Source: Bradyrhizobium elkanii WSM2783 (GTDB lineage Bacteria > Pseudomonadota > Alphaproteobacteria > Rhizobiales > Xanthobacteraceae). Taken from it: DNA of 64,000 bases. Where the stretch lies: the NCBI RefSeq assembly GCF_000472865.1, contig NZ_AXAP01000021.1:49711-113710 (forward strand), given 5' to 3'. This document shows positions 25,744 through 34,821 of the stretch, one piece after another (positions within the stretch are counted from its first letter, which is position 1; every line of letters begins with the position of its first letter). The notes under the pieces are model-generated. The model was not told where the DNA came from. It worked only from the letters and a program-made list of their open reading frames with translations, and searched no databases. Made by a program: the position numbers and the translations under genes.

Positions 25744-26979
25744 ATGACTGGAAGGAACCGAACCACAGTGACGCGGCGAACGCTGCTTGTGGGCGCGTCC
25801 AGCACGCTGATCGCATCCCGCGCGTGGGCACAGCAGCCACCGGAGGTGAAGGTCGGCTTGCTGGTGCCGATCTCTGGGCTCTATGCCCGCCCGGGCACGG
25901 TGATGCGTGAAGGCGCCGAAATGGCTGTCGATCACATCAATGCCCAAGGCGGCATCAAGGCGCTCGGCGGCGCCAAGCTGAAACTGGTGGTGCTGGATTC
26001 CGGCGACACCACGGAAAAGGCCAAGAATGCCGCCCAGCGCATGGTGGCCCAGGAGTCCGATCTGGTCGCGGCGAGCGGCGCCTATCTCTCCTCGTTCACG
26101 CTCGCGGTCACCGAGGTCACGGAGCGCGCCAATCTGCCCGTCCTCACCCTCTCCTACTCGGACCTGATCACCGATCGCGGCTTCAAATACGTTTTCCAGA
26201 CCTCGGCAACGGCGGGCTCGCAGGCTCGCCAGGCGCTGCCGCAGATCATCAAGCTGGCGGAGACGGCTTCCGGCAAGCGGCCGAGGTCAGTTGCGATCCT
26301 CACCGACAATACGGCGGCTTCCATCGCATCCGCGAAATCGATGCGCGAGGGCCTTTTGGCGGAAAACCAGTTGCAACTGATCGTCGACGAGACGTTCACG
26401 CCGCCACTCGCGGATGCGACGTCGCTGGTGCAGAAGATACGCTCCGCGAAGCCCGATCTTCTATTCTTCCTGCCGACCGTGATTTCGGACGCGAAACTGC
26501 TGCTGGAAAAGATGAACGAGTTCGGCCTCGGCCAAGGCAAGGTGCCGACCATCTCGTTCGGCATCGCGATCGCCGAACCGGACATGCTGCAGACTGTCAG
26601 CCCGGAGCTGCTTCAAGGCGTCCTCACCTGCGTCGCAAGCTGGGGCGCCAAGGGACACGAGGCGCTGATCGCCGAGCTGAAGAGCCGCTACAAGGAGCCA
26701 TGGATGACGCAGAACGCGATCTCCACCTATGGCGACATGTGGGTGATCAAGGACGCACTGGAGAAGGCCGGCAGCGCTGACCGCGTCGCCGTCGCCGAAG
26801 CCCTGCGCAACATGGATGCCGGTCCCTCGAAATACTACCCGCTGGGCGAGATCAAGTTCGACGACAAAGGCCGCCGCGTCGGCGCCGGCATGACCATCGT
26901 ACAGTGGCAGTCTGGTGTGCCGGTGACGGTGTTCCCGCCGGAGCTTGCACTGGCGCAGCCCTTCTGGCCGAAAAGCTAA
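25744..26979 (+). CDS. ABC transporter substrate-binding protein (copy 2, tandem paralogue)
   Basis: The 411-residue product has the same length as the preceding gene product and shares long identical blocks such as HINAQGGIKALGGAKLKLVV, GAYLSSFTLAVTEVTER and GPSKYY, so the pair arose by tandem duplication. It also carries a Tat motif (VTRRTLLVG). Differences cluster in the middle (for example the GLPTLMKLAE region reads ALPQIIKLAE), which could alter ligand choice. Both would feed the same LivH/LivMG/LivF channel. Confidence 0.9.
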   Translation: MTGRNRTTVTRRTLLVGASSTLIASRAWAQQPPEVKVGLLVPISGLYARPGTVMREGAEMAVDHINAQGGIKALGGAKLKLVVLDSGDTTEKAKNAAQRMVAQESDLVAASGAYLSSFTLAVTEVTERANLPVLTLSYSDLITDRGFKYVFQTSATAGSQARQALPQIIKLAETASGKRPRSVAILTDNTAASIASAKSMREGLLAENQLQLIVDETFTPPLADATSLVQKIRSAKPDLLFFLPTVISDAKLLLEKMNEFGLGQGKVPTISFGIAIAEPDMLQTVSPELLQGVLTCVASWGAKGHEALIAELKSRYKEPWMTQNAISTYGDMWVIKDALEKAGSADRVAVAEALRNMDAGPSKYYPLGEIKFDDKGRRVGAGMTIVQWQSGVPVTVFPPELALAQPFWPKS

Positions 26980-26997
26980 TAGGGGAAACGCCGCGCG

Positions 26998-27768
26998 ATG
27001 AAGGACAAATGGGCACTCGTGACCGGGGCAACCGCGGGCCTGGGATTGGCAGTGGCGGAAAGCCTTGCTGGCGCGGGGGCCAATATTGTCCTGCATGATC
27101 TCGTCGCGCCGGACGAATCCGCTGACCGGTTGCGCGCGCAATTCGGCGTCGACGTGATCACTGCGGGAGCCGACCTGTCGCAGCGCTCCGCCATCGAGGC
27201 CATGCTGGCCGACCTGCTTCGCCGCTGCGGCGCGATCGATATCCTCGTCAACAATGCCGTGGTCCGGCATTTCTCTGATCTCGAGCACTTTCCACCGGAT
27301 CAATGGGAGCACGCGCTGGCGGTGAACGTGTCTGCGCCCTTCCACTTGATCCGCCTTACGCTACCCGCCATGAAGCAACGCGGCTGGGGCCGCATCATCA
27401 ACATGGCCTCCATCTATTCGACCCGCGCGGTCGAAGATCGCATCGACTACGTCACCACCAAAACTGCAATCCTCGGTATCACCCGCGCCGTCGCGCTCGA
27501 AACCGCGCGCACCGGAATCACTTGCAATGCGGTCTGCCCAGGGACGCTGCCGACCCCCGCCATCCAGAGCAAGATCGCCTCCATTGCTGCCAAAACCGGC
27601 GAGTCCCTGGAGCGCGCCACGGAAAAATACCTCGCGGAGCGCCAGCCGTCCGGCCGGTTCATCGGGATGGAAGCCGTTGGCGCGCTGGTGGTGTTCCTCT
27701 GCGGCGCAGCCGCACAGGACATCACCGGGGCCAGCCTGCCGATCGATGGAGGCTGGTCAATCGCATGA
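26998..27768 (+). CDS. Short-chain dehydrogenase/reductase (SDR)
   Basis: The 256-residue classical SDR has the cofactor motif TGATAGLGLAVAESLAGAG, the NNAV form of the NNAG motif, the catalytic serine in NMASIYS, and the YVTTK active-site Tyr-x3-Lys. The N-terminal Asp after the second strand (LHDLV) suggests NAD+ rather than NADP+. It follows the binding-protein genes by 18 bases in the same operon, so it probably oxidises a hydroxyl intermediate of the imported compound. Confidence 0.92.
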   Translation: MKDKWALVTGATAGLGLAVAESLAGAGANIVLHDLVAPDESADRLRAQFGVDVITAGADLSQRSAIEAMLADLLRRCGAIDILVNNAVVRHFSDLEHFPPDQWEHALAVNVSAPFHLIRLTLPAMKQRGWGRIINMASIYSTRAVEDRIDYVTTKTAILGITRAVALETARTGITCNAVCPGTLPTPAIQSKIASIAAKTGESLERATEKYLAERQPSGRFIGMEAVGALVVFLCGAAAQDITGASLPIDGGWSIA

Positions 27769-27854
27769 ATAAAGCCGATTTCGAGAGAGCGACAAATGCT
27801 GATTCTGCCGGTAAATCGCTGGTGAACCCGCGATAGAACGAAGGCATCTCGCAA

Positions 27855-28568
27855 ATGGACCGACGCGCCGAACTGCAGTCCACGCTTCGCATCGAAGCCG
27901 TCCCGACCGTCAGGAAGATGGTCGCGCAAAAGCTGCGCGAGGCGATCATGTCCGGTACGCTTAAACCCGGCCAGCGGCTGGTCGAGCGCGAGCTGTGCGA
28001 GATGATGGGCGTCAGCCGCCCCTCGATCCGGGAGGCGCTGCGGCTGCTGGAAGCTGACGGACTGGTCAACACGGTCCCCCACCGCGGCCCGGTCGTCAGC
28101 AGGATCAGCCTCGAGGAGGCCCGGCAGCTCTACGCCGCACGTGCGGTGCTGGAAGGGTTTGCAGGCCGCGAATGCGCCCGTCTGCATGATCCCGAAGTGG
28201 TGCGCCGGATCGGCGATGCCTTGACTCGGCTGAAAACCGCGGCCTCGAAACAAGACCTCACCGGCTGTCTCGAGGCCAAGACCGACTTCTACGGCGCGCT
28301 GATCAGCGGCTGCCGCAACGCCTTTATCGAGCGCATGCTCAAGCCGTTGCATGACCGGATCACGCTGCTGCGGATCACCTCGATGTCGCAGCCGAAGCGG
28401 ATCAACAAGAGCTTGCGCGAGGTCACGGCGATCTGGCGCGCGATCCAGAGCGGCAACGAGGAACTCGCCGAACGCTGCTGCGTCGATCACGTCAACGCCG
28501 CGGCTGTCGCCGCGCTCGACATGATCGAGCGGACATCAGCCAAGGAAATGACGCTTCCCGACCCATAG
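27855..28568 (+). CDS. GntR family transcriptional regulator (FadR subfamily, FCD domain)
   Basis: The 237-residue protein has an N-terminal GntR winged helix (KLREAIMSGTLKPGQRLVER, MMGVSRPSIREALRLLEADG) and a C-terminal all-helical FCD ligand domain of about residues 95-230. FCD regulators of this size sense small carboxylic acids, often as metal-bound ligands. Its place after the SDR and before a carboxylate-binding protein suggests it controls this catabolic operon. Confidence 0.92.
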   Translation: MDRRAELQSTLRIEAVPTVRKMVAQKLREAIMSGTLKPGQRLVERELCEMMGVSRPSIREALRLLEADGLVNTVPHRGPVVSRISLEEARQLYAARAVLEGFAGRECARLHDPEVVRRIGDALTRLKTAASKQDLTGCLEAKTDFYGALISGCRNAFIERMLKPLHDRITLLRITSMSQPKRINKSLREVTAIWRAIQSGNEELAERCCVDHVNAAAVAALDMIERTSAKEMTLPDP

Positions 28569-28595
28569 GCGAAGCGCAAAGGGAGGGAGTGCGTG

Positions 28596-29570
28596 ATGAT
28601 GTCTTTGGTACGCTCGCTGGTCTTGCTTATGCTGCTGTCGCCGTGCGCAACGGCATTCGCGCAGGACTATCCCTCCCGCCCTATCACCATGATCGTGCCC
28701 TTCTCGGCCGGCGGTCCCGGTGACGTGATTGCGCGAATTCTCGGCAGCGCGATGAGCGCAACGCTGAAACAGTCGATCGTGATCGAGAATGTGGTCGGCG
28801 CCGGCGGTACACTCGGCACCAACCGCGTCGCCAAGGCGGCACCTGATGGTTACACGCTGCTGCTGATGCATGTCGGTCAGGCGACCGCCCCGTCGCTCTA
28901 CGCCAAACTGCCGTTCGATCCGGTCGGCGACTTCGCCATGATCGGCCTCGTCACCGACGTGCCGATGATCCTGGTCGCGCGGCCGAACTTTCCCGCCAAG
29001 GATCTGAAGGAATTGGTCGGGCGGATTCGCAGCGACGGCGACAAGGTCACATTCGGCAATGTTGGCCTCGGCTCCGCCTCGCAGCTCTGCGGCCTGATGT
29101 TCATGAGCACGACCGACACCAAGCTCACGTCGGTCTATTACAAGGGCGGCGGGCCGGCGCTCAACGACGTCATCGCGGGCCATATCGATGTCTATTGCGA
29201 TCCGGCTACGGGGCCGACGCCCTATATCCAGTCTGGCACCATCAAGGGCTATGCGATCACCAGCAAGAAGCGCGTCGCCACGCTGCCGGACGTTCCGACT
29301 TCAGCGGAAGCCGGCGTTCCCGCCTTCGATGTGACCACCTGGTATGCCCTCTATGCGCCCCGTGGCACTCCGAAGCCCGTGGTCGACGTGCTGGGCAGTG
29401 CTCTACAGACGGCACTCAAGGACCCGCCACTCGTCGGCCGCTTTGCGGAGCTGAGCATGACCCCGGTCGAGACCGAACGCGCAACTCCCGAAGCGCTGGA
29501 AGCTTTCCTGAAGACCGAAATCGACAAATGGGCGCGGATCATCAAGGCCGCGGGAATCGAGCCGCAATAG
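28596..29570 (+). CDS. Bug/TctC-type periplasmic solute-binding protein
   Basis: The protein (about 324 residues) has a signal peptide with AFA cleavage and the Bug family opening QDYPSRPITMIVPFSAGGPG, then GTLGTNRVAKAAPDGYTLL and LGSASQLCGLMFM. Bug proteins bind carboxylates for tripartite tricarboxylate transporters or act as sensors. No TctA/TctB membrane genes are present nearby, so it is an orphan here. GTG (28593), ATG (28596) and ATG (28599) are all possible starts behind the GGGAGGGAG site; 28596 is chosen on spacing. Confidence 0.9.
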   Translation: MMSLVRSLVLLMLLSPCATAFAQDYPSRPITMIVPFSAGGPGDVIARILGSAMSATLKQSIVIENVVGAGGTLGTNRVAKAAPDGYTLLLMHVGQATAPSLYAKLPFDPVGDFAMIGLVTDVPMILVARPNFPAKDLKELVGRIRSDGDKVTFGNVGLGSASQLCGLMFMSTTDTKLTSVYYKGGGPALNDVIAGHIDVYCDPATGPTPYIQSGTIKGYAITSKKRVATLPDVPTSAEAGVPAFDVTTWYALYAPRGTPKPVVDVLGSALQTALKDPPLVGRFAELSMTPVETERATPEALEAFLKTEIDKWARIIKAAGIEPQ

Positions 29571-29581
29571 GACACTTCCGC

Positions 29582-30217
29582 TCACGAGGTGGGAATTGCG
29601 AGGCGCTCGATGGTTTGGATGTGACGGGCGAGCAAACCACAGGCCTGATCGAGATTACGCGCTCGCAGCGCTTGCAGGATCAAGCGGTGATCCTGATTGG
29701 ACCGCGGTCGCCAGCCGGCGTTACGGGCCATTGCAAACACCAAGCGAGAATTTGCGAGCTGCAAACCGTCGAGGCTGGCGAGCAGGCGCGGCATCGCGCA
29801 AGGAGCCACCAACGCGTGGTGAAAGGCGCGGTTGGCAGCCTCGAAGTCCTGGATCGTCTCGGCGTTGTCTCCCTCGATCAGCGCCAATTCGATCCGCGCC
29901 AAATGGGCTGACGTCAATTTCGGCGCCGCGTTCCGCAACGCGACGACTTCGAGCGCCGCACGCATCTCGGCAATTTCCTTCACCGAGTTGGTATCAAGCG
30001 GCGCAACGCGCACACCGCGACGGGGCACAGCGACGACAAGATGTTGAGCTTCCAGTTGCCGAAACGCCTCGCGTACCGGGACGTGGCTTGAACTGAATTC
30101 CCGCGCAATGTGGTCCTGCCGGAGCGGCGCATCCGGCTGCAGTGCGCCGCTGATGATGCGCGCGCCGATTGACTCGGCAATGCGTCCCGCTGTCGTTGTA
30201 TTCTCGTCGGACATCAT
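29582..30217 (-). CDS. bioR: BioR, GntR family repressor of biotin genes
   Basis: The 211-residue protein has a GntR winged helix (GARIISGALQPDAPLRQDHI, SSSHVPVREAFRQLEAQHL) and a compact FCD-type C-terminus. It is divergent from bioB, and the intergenic region carries TTATCTATAA and related half-palindromes, which match the published BioR box (TTATMKATAA). BioR is the known alphaproteobacterial repressor of biotin synthesis. One candidate box overlaps its own start codon, which suggests autoregulation. Identification rests on family, position and boxes together. Confidence 0.85.
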   Translation of the reverse strand: MMSDENTTTAGRIAESIGARIISGALQPDAPLRQDHIAREFSSSHVPVREAFRQLEAQHLVVAVPRRGVRVAPLDTNSVKEIAEMRAALEVVALRNAAPKLTSAHLARIELALIEGDNAETIQDFEAANRAFHHALVAPCAMPRLLASLDGLQLANSRLVFAMARNAGWRPRSNQDHRLILQALRARNLDQACGLLARHIQTIERLAIPTS

Positions 30218-30230
30218 AGATTATCTATCA
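30216..30230. promoter_or_regulatory. BioR-like site overlapping the bioR start
   Basis: A perfect inverted repeat ATAGAT-T-ATCTAT spans 30216-30228 and continues into TTATCTATCA (30221-30230). It overlaps the first codon of bioR, so binding here would block bioR expression. Confidence 0.55.
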
Positions 30231-30285
30231 TAAAATCAGGTGCACACGTCCGCGGCCTCAGCTAGCATCTGCTTCTAGGTCGGAA

Positions 30286-30295
30286 TCATAGATAA
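30286..30295. promoter_or_regulatory. BioR-like box
   Basis: TCATAGATAA, the reverse complement of TTATCTATGA, differs from the BioR consensus TTATMKATAA at one position. It lies in the middle of the bioR-bioB region, 10 bases before the perfect box. Confidence 0.55.
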
Positions 30296-30304
30296 TTTTT
30301 CAGA

Positions 30305-30314
30305 TTATCTATAA
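30305..30314. promoter_or_regulatory. BioR box upstream of bioB
   Basis: TTATCTATAA agrees with the published BioR consensus TTATMKATAA at every position. It is 27 bases before the bioB start, close to where a promoter would end, so repression by occlusion is expected. Confidence 0.75.
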
Positions 30315-30341
30315 TATGGGTTCCAAGAGAGGGCAAGTCTT

Positions 30342-31352
30342 ATGGTCCATGCCGTGGAAGCGAAACAAAGCAATACCTGCGATATCGAAGCGGTCCGCAC
30401 CGACTGGGACCGCGCTGAGGCCGAAGCGCTCTACGCCCTTCCCTTTCCCGACCTGATCTTTCAGGCCCAGAGCATTCATCGCGAGCGTTTCGATCCGAAC
30501 CATGTCGAAACGGCGAGCCTGCTCAGCATCAAGACAGGTGGCTGTCCGGAAGACTGCGGCTACTGCTCACAGAGCGCGCATTACGACACCGGCCTGAAGG
30601 CCACGCGCCTGATGGACCACGCGGATGTGATCGCAACCGCTGAGCGCGCCAAGGAGGCAGGCGCGACCCGCTTCTGCATGGCCGCCGCCTGGCGCAATCC
30701 GAAAGACCGGGACCTCGAGAAGGTCTGCGATATGGTCAGCGCGGTGAAAGGCCTCGGCATGGAGACCTGCGTCACGCTCGGCATGCTGATGCCCGACCAG
30801 GCCGCGCGGCTCGCCGAAGCCGGGCTCGATTTCTACAATCACAATATCGATACGTCGCCCGAGTTCTACGACAAGATCATCACGACCCGCACCCTGGAGG
30901 ATCGCATCGATACGCTGGCACATGTACGCGACGCCGGCATCAAGGTCTGTTGTGGCGGTATCATCGGCATGGGTGAACACGTTGATGACCGCCTGGGCAT
31001 GCTGGTTCTGCTCGCCAATCTACCCGTTCATCCCGAGAGCGTGCCGATCAACCTCTGGAACGAGGTCAAGGGCGTTCCGGTCAACGACACCGCGGAGCGG
31101 CCAGATCCGATCGCGCTGGTGCGGCTGATCGCGGTCGCCCGCATCCTGATGCCGAAGAGCGTGGTGCGGCTTTCCGCTGGACGGCAATACATGACCGACG
31201 AACTCCAGGCGCTGTGTTTCCTTGCTGGCGCGAACTCCATCTTCATCGGCGATGTCCTCCTGACCACCAAGAACCCGCAGCGCGATCGCGACGCGAGTTT
31301 GCTGCAGCGACTCGGCATGAGATCCCAGCTTGGCCAGAGCCACGTCGCTTAG
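30342..31352 (+). CDS. bioB: Biotin synthase
   Basis: The 336-residue radical SAM enzyme inserts sulfur into dethiobiotin, the last step of biotin synthesis. The SAM-binding [4Fe-4S] motif is C68-x3-C72-x2-C75 (GGCPEDCGYCSQSAHY). Further family motifs are MAAAWRNPKDRD, ETCVTLGMLMPDQAARLAEA, DFYNHNIDTSPEFY and VRLSAGRQYM, the last holding the arginine that binds the [2Fe-2S] cluster. The ATG follows GAGAGGG. It leads the bio operon under BioR control and is followed by a broken panD. Confidence 0.97.
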   Translation: MVHAVEAKQSNTCDIEAVRTDWDRAEAEALYALPFPDLIFQAQSIHRERFDPNHVETASLLSIKTGGCPEDCGYCSQSAHYDTGLKATRLMDHADVIATAERAKEAGATRFCMAAAWRNPKDRDLEKVCDMVSAVKGLGMETCVTLGMLMPDQAARLAEAGLDFYNHNIDTSPEFYDKIITTRTLEDRIDTLAHVRDAGIKVCCGGIIGMGEHVDDRLGMLVLLANLPVHPESVPINLWNEVKGVPVNDTAERPDPIALVRLIAVARILMPKSVVRLSAGRQYMTDELQALCFLAGANSIFIGDVLLTTKNPQRDRDASLLQRLGMRSQLGQSHVA

Positions 31353-31383
31353 TCCGCTCTCACACTTCCATGTAGGGTAACCA

Positions 31384-31658
31384 ATGCAAATCACCTTGAT
31401 GAAAGGCAAAATCCATCGCGCGTCAGTGACCGAGGCTGATCTGCACTATGAGGGCTCGATATCGATCGATCGCGCGCTTATCGATGCGGCAGGCCTGCTG
31501 ATCAATGAACGCGTCTCAACGGCGCGGCCGCAAGACTAGCGATGATTGGCGACAAGGTAATCATCGTTGCATATGCCGCCTTTGAGGAGGCCGAAGCGAG
31601 AGCGTTCACACCGCACGTCGTGCTGGTTGACGACAAAAATCGCATGTTGAAGGGTTGA
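31384..31658 (+). pseudogene. panD: Aspartate 1-decarboxylase gene with an out-of-frame internal deletion
   Basis: The first frame, from ATG 31384, reads MQITLMKGKIHRASVTEADL and continues HYEGSISIDRALIDAAGLLINERV, the normal PanD start including the G24-S25 self-cleavage site. It then runs into STARPQD and a TAG at 31537. In another frame, from 31515, the text LNGAAARLAMIGDKVIIVAY resumes and continues to LKG at 31656, the normal PanD end. Roughly 27 codons that lie between in intact PanD (about 44 to about 71) are missing, with a frame change at the junction. PanD makes beta-alanine for pantothenate; a working copy must be elsewhere if the cell is prototrophic. Confidence 0.88.
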
Positions 31659-31735
31659 AAGCGACGAGGCTGATGCCGATGCTCTTCTTGAGCTGTCTGT
31701 CTCTAGTGCAACTGATACTCGCCTGAAAATAAGCA

Positions 31736-32890
31736 ATGAACTTAACCCATGTCGACAAGACTATTAGTTACGTCAGCGCCTTGCAGACCTTGAAGAACGA
31801 TGACCGGCTGCGCGGCCTCAAGCCGCGCGCAGGCATCGATTTCGCGTCGAACGACTATCTTGCGCTGGCGAGCGCGCCGCGCATGAGGAACGCTGTCGCT
31901 GCCGCACTCGAGGCCGGCACACCGATCGGAAGCGGCGGGTCACGGCTTCTGCGCGGAAACTGCGCGGAGCACGAACAGCTCGAAGCAGACGCTGCCAGGT
32001 TCTTCGGAACCGAGACGTCGCTATTTTTCGGCGGCGGATATGTGGCAAACTTTGCGCTTCTGACAACATTGCCGCAACGGGGCGACCTGCTCGTGCTCGA
32101 TGCTCTCGTTCACGCGAGCATTCATGAAGGAGCGCGCGCTGGCCGCGCTGAGTATTGCGAGAGCGCCCACAATGACCCGAAGTCGGTTGAGGACAGGATT
32201 CGCGACTGGCGAGCGAAGCGCGGAACGGGCCGCGTTTGGATCGTGGTCGAAAGTATCTACAGCATGGACGGCGATTTCGCGCCGCTTGAGGAACTCGTCG
32301 CAATCGCAGACCGGCACGATGCATTCCTGGTCGTGGATGAGGCTCATGCCACCGGCGTCTACGGTGCGCAGGGTCGAGGACTGACCGCCCCCTATGAGGG
32401 GCGCGAAAACCTGATTGTCATTCATACTTGCGGCAAGGCGCTGGGTGCAGCCGGTGCAATCGTCACTTTGACCCGCGTGCTGCGCGACTTCATGGTCAAT
32501 CGTTGCCGTCCGTTTATTTTCGCTACCGCTCCCTCCCCCCTGATGGCTGTTGCTGTGCAGGAAGCGCTATCAATCCTGCAGCAGGAACCTGACCGACAGC
32601 AACGTCTGGCCAGCCTGGTCGCGTTCACGCATCGAGAGCTCTCCGTGCGCGGCAGCCAAAGTCCTTCACGCTCGCAGATCGTGCCGTATATCGTTGGCGA
32701 CAACGCCCGTGCGATGGCTCTGGCGGCTGCGTTGCAGGCTCGAGGCTTCGACATCCGTGGCGTCCGACCGCCAACCGTACCCGCAGGCACGGCACGGTTG
32801 CGGATCTCGATAACTCTCAACGTCGGCGAAGATGATGTGCGGGCAATGCACGATGCCCTGTCCGAAGAGACAAGGGCCACGTCACTATGA
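31736..32890 (+). CDS. bioF: 8-amino-7-oxononanoate synthase
   Basis: The 384-residue PLP enzyme of the alpha-oxoamine synthase family condenses pimeloyl-ACP/CoA with alanine. Motifs: DFASNDYLALAS, GSGGSRLLRGNCAEHEQLEA, VDEAHATGVYGAQGRG and the PLP-lysine segment VIHTCGKALGAAGA. The ribosome binding site is weak (GAAAATAAGCA), so translation may depend on upstream reading; the disrupted panD lies just before it. The end overlaps bioD by four bases. Confidence 0.95.
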   Translation: MNLTHVDKTISYVSALQTLKNDDRLRGLKPRAGIDFASNDYLALASAPRMRNAVAAALEAGTPIGSGGSRLLRGNCAEHEQLEADAARFFGTETSLFFGGGYVANFALLTTLPQRGDLLVLDALVHASIHEGARAGRAEYCESAHNDPKSVEDRIRDWRAKRGTGRVWIVVESIYSMDGDFAPLEELVAIADRHDAFLVVDEAHATGVYGAQGRGLTAPYEGRENLIVIHTCGKALGAAGAIVTLTRVLRDFMVNRCRPFIFATAPSPLMAVAVQEALSILQQEPDRQQRLASLVAFTHRELSVRGSQSPSRSQIVPYIVGDNARAMALAAALQARGFDIRGVRPPTVPAGTARLRISITLNVGEDDVRAMHDALSEETRATSL

Positions 32891-33519
32891 GCGAGCGGAT
32901 CGTGGTGACTGGCACGGACACCGGGATCGGCAAGACAGTCTTCGCGGCAGGCCTCGCCGGTTTCCTCGGCGCCAAATATTGGAAGCCTGTTCAAGCGGGT
33001 CTCGACGCGGAGACCGATTCTGAGCACGTCGCGCGGTTGGGAGCCTTCTCCTGCGATCGCATCGTGCCAGAGCGTTACCGTCTCAGAACACCGGCCTCGC
33101 CCCATCTGGCTGCTGAGATTGACGGGGTTGGTATCGACACGGAGTCACTCCACGTGCCCGATACCGGTGCGTGCCCGCTTGTGATAGAGGGGGCGGGCGG
33201 GCTGATGGTGCCGCTTAGCCGCAGCACATTGTACATCGACATCTTTGCGCGCTGGCAGATTCCGGTCCTTCTTTGCGCGCGCACTTCGCTCGGCACCATC
33301 AATCATTCGCTGCTGTCGATCGAAGCGCTGCGACATCGCGGGATCGGTATTCTCGGGATTGCATTCATTGGCGACGAAAACGTCGATACCGAGAACACGA
33401 TTTGTAGGATCGGACGGATACGGAAGCTTGGACGATTGCCCTGGCTTTCTCCTCTCAGCCCGGACGCGTTGCGGACCGCCTTCGAAGGCTCATTCAACCG
33501 CGATGATTTCAAGCCATGA
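32887..33519 (+). CDS. bioD: Dethiobiotin synthetase
   Basis: The 210-residue P-loop enzyme closes the ureido ring of dethiobiotin using ATP and CO2. It has the family P-loop VVTGTDTGIGKTVFAAGLAG, KYWKPVQAG and the IEGAGGLMVPLS motif. It overlaps bioF by four bases and bioA by four bases, so bioFDA are translated as a coupled block. Confidence 0.95.
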   Translation: MSERIVVTGTDTGIGKTVFAAGLAGFLGAKYWKPVQAGLDAETDSEHVARLGAFSCDRIVPERYRLRTPASPHLAAEIDGVGIDTESLHVPDTGACPLVIEGAGGLMVPLSRSTLYIDIFARWQIPVLLCARTSLGTINHSLLSIEALRHRGIGILGIAFIGDENVDTENTICRIGRIRKLGRLPWLSPLSPDALRTAFEGSFNRDDFKP

Positions 33520-34805
33520 TGCACGAGAAGCAGCCGCGAATCTGGCATCCATTCACCCAACATGCGCTGCAAGGCGTGATGACAAAGATTGTCCGCGGCG
33601 AAGGCGCCTATCTTTATACCGCAGACGACCGTCGTATCATCGACGCAATCGCATCCTGGTGGGTGGTGACCCACGGCCACTGCCATCCGCAAATCGTAAG
33701 CGCCATTCAGAAGCAGGCGGAGCAGCTCAACCAGATCATCTTCGCTGGCCATACTCACGAACCGGCCGAAGAGGTCGCTGACCTGGTTCTGAAATTGGCC
33801 CCCCGTGGCCTCGACTACGTGTTCTTTTCCGACAGCGGCTCGACCAGCGTAGAGGTCGCGCTTAAAATGGCACTCGGCTATTGGCACAACGTCGGCGAGC
33901 CGCGCTCGCGCATTGTCGTGATGCAGCACTCCTACCATGGCGACACGGTGGGTACGATGTCGGTCGGCGCGCGGAGTGTCTTCAACGCGGCATACGAACC
34001 ATTGCTCTTCGATGTCACCTCAGTGCCGTTTCCGGAGCGCGGCCACGAACAGGTAACGCTTGACGCACTTGAAGCTGCGTGCCGCAACGACAATCCGGCA
34101 GCCTTTATTGTGGAGCCGCTGATCCTGGGCGCAGGCGGGATGCTGATGTATCCAGCGTGGGTGCTGAGAGAGATGAAGCGGATTTGTGAGGCTTCTAATG
34201 TCTTGTTCATTGCCGATGAGGTCATGACCGGTTGGGGCCGGACCGGAACATTGTTCGCGTGTGAGCAGGCTGACGTGTCGCCCGACATCGCCTGCCATTC
34301 CAAGGGTCTCACCGGCGGATCGCTTCCGCTCGCGGTGACACTCTGCCGCGCCGACATCTTTGACGCACATTATTCGAAAGATCGTACGCGGACCTTCTTT
34401 CATTCGAGCTCATATACGGCCAACCCGATCGCCTGTGCCGCAGCGAAGGCGAACCTGGATCTTTGGCAAGATCCGGACGTTCGAAAGCGCATCGCATCCG
34501 TGGCGGAAATGCAAGAAAACGGAATTGAACGATTTCGCGCGGACGCGCGCTTCAAGAACGTTCGCCGGATCGGCACCATCACAGCCCTTGATTTGGCCGT
34601 ACCCGACAGCGGCTACCTCGCTGACATTGGCCCGAAGCTCCAGACCTTTTTCCGCGATCGCAATCTCTTGCTGCGGCCACTCGGTAACACGATCTACGTC
34701 ATGCCGCCGTATTGCGTTACAGCGGCGGACCTCAATGAGATCTACGCCGGCGTGAGCGATGCCGCAGATGCGCTAGTCCCCGAGAAACCGGGTCTGATCT
34801 CCTGA
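33516..34805 (+). CDS. bioA: Adenosylmethionine--8-amino-7-oxononanoate aminotransferase
   Basis: The 429-residue class III PLP aminotransferase converts 8-amino-7-oxononanoate to 7,8-diaminononanoate. Motifs: RIWHPFTQH at the start (typical of BioA), ASWWVVTHGHCHP, SDSGSTSVEVALKMALGYW, DEVMTGWGRTG and the PLP-lysine region CHSKGLTGGSLPLAV. It is the last recognisable gene of the operon; no bioC, bioH or bioZ follows. Confidence 0.96.
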   Translation: MMHEKQPRIWHPFTQHALQGVMTKIVRGEGAYLYTADDRRIIDAIASWWVVTHGHCHPQIVSAIQKQAEQLNQIIFAGHTHEPAEEVADLVLKLAPRGLDYVFFSDSGSTSVEVALKMALGYWHNVGEPRSRIVVMQHSYHGDTVGTMSVGARSVFNAAYEPLLFDVTSVPFPERGHEQVTLDALEAACRNDNPAAFIVEPLILGAGGMLMYPAWVLREMKRICEASNVLFIADEVMTGWGRTGTLFACEQADVSPDIACHSKGLTGGSLPLAVTLCRADIFDAHYSKDRTRTFFHSSSYTANPIACAAAKANLDLWQDPDVRKRIASVAEMQENGIERFRADARFKNVRRIGTITALDLAVPDSGYLADIGPKLQTFFRDRNLLLRPLGNTIYVMPPYCVTAADLNEIYAGVSDAADALVPEKPGLIS

Positions 34806-34821
34806 GAAGACCGGCAAGGGT

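Noticed and set aside
31384..31539. Stand-alone 51-residue gene after bioB
   Set aside because: It is the first part of panD; the second part continues in another frame after a deletion.
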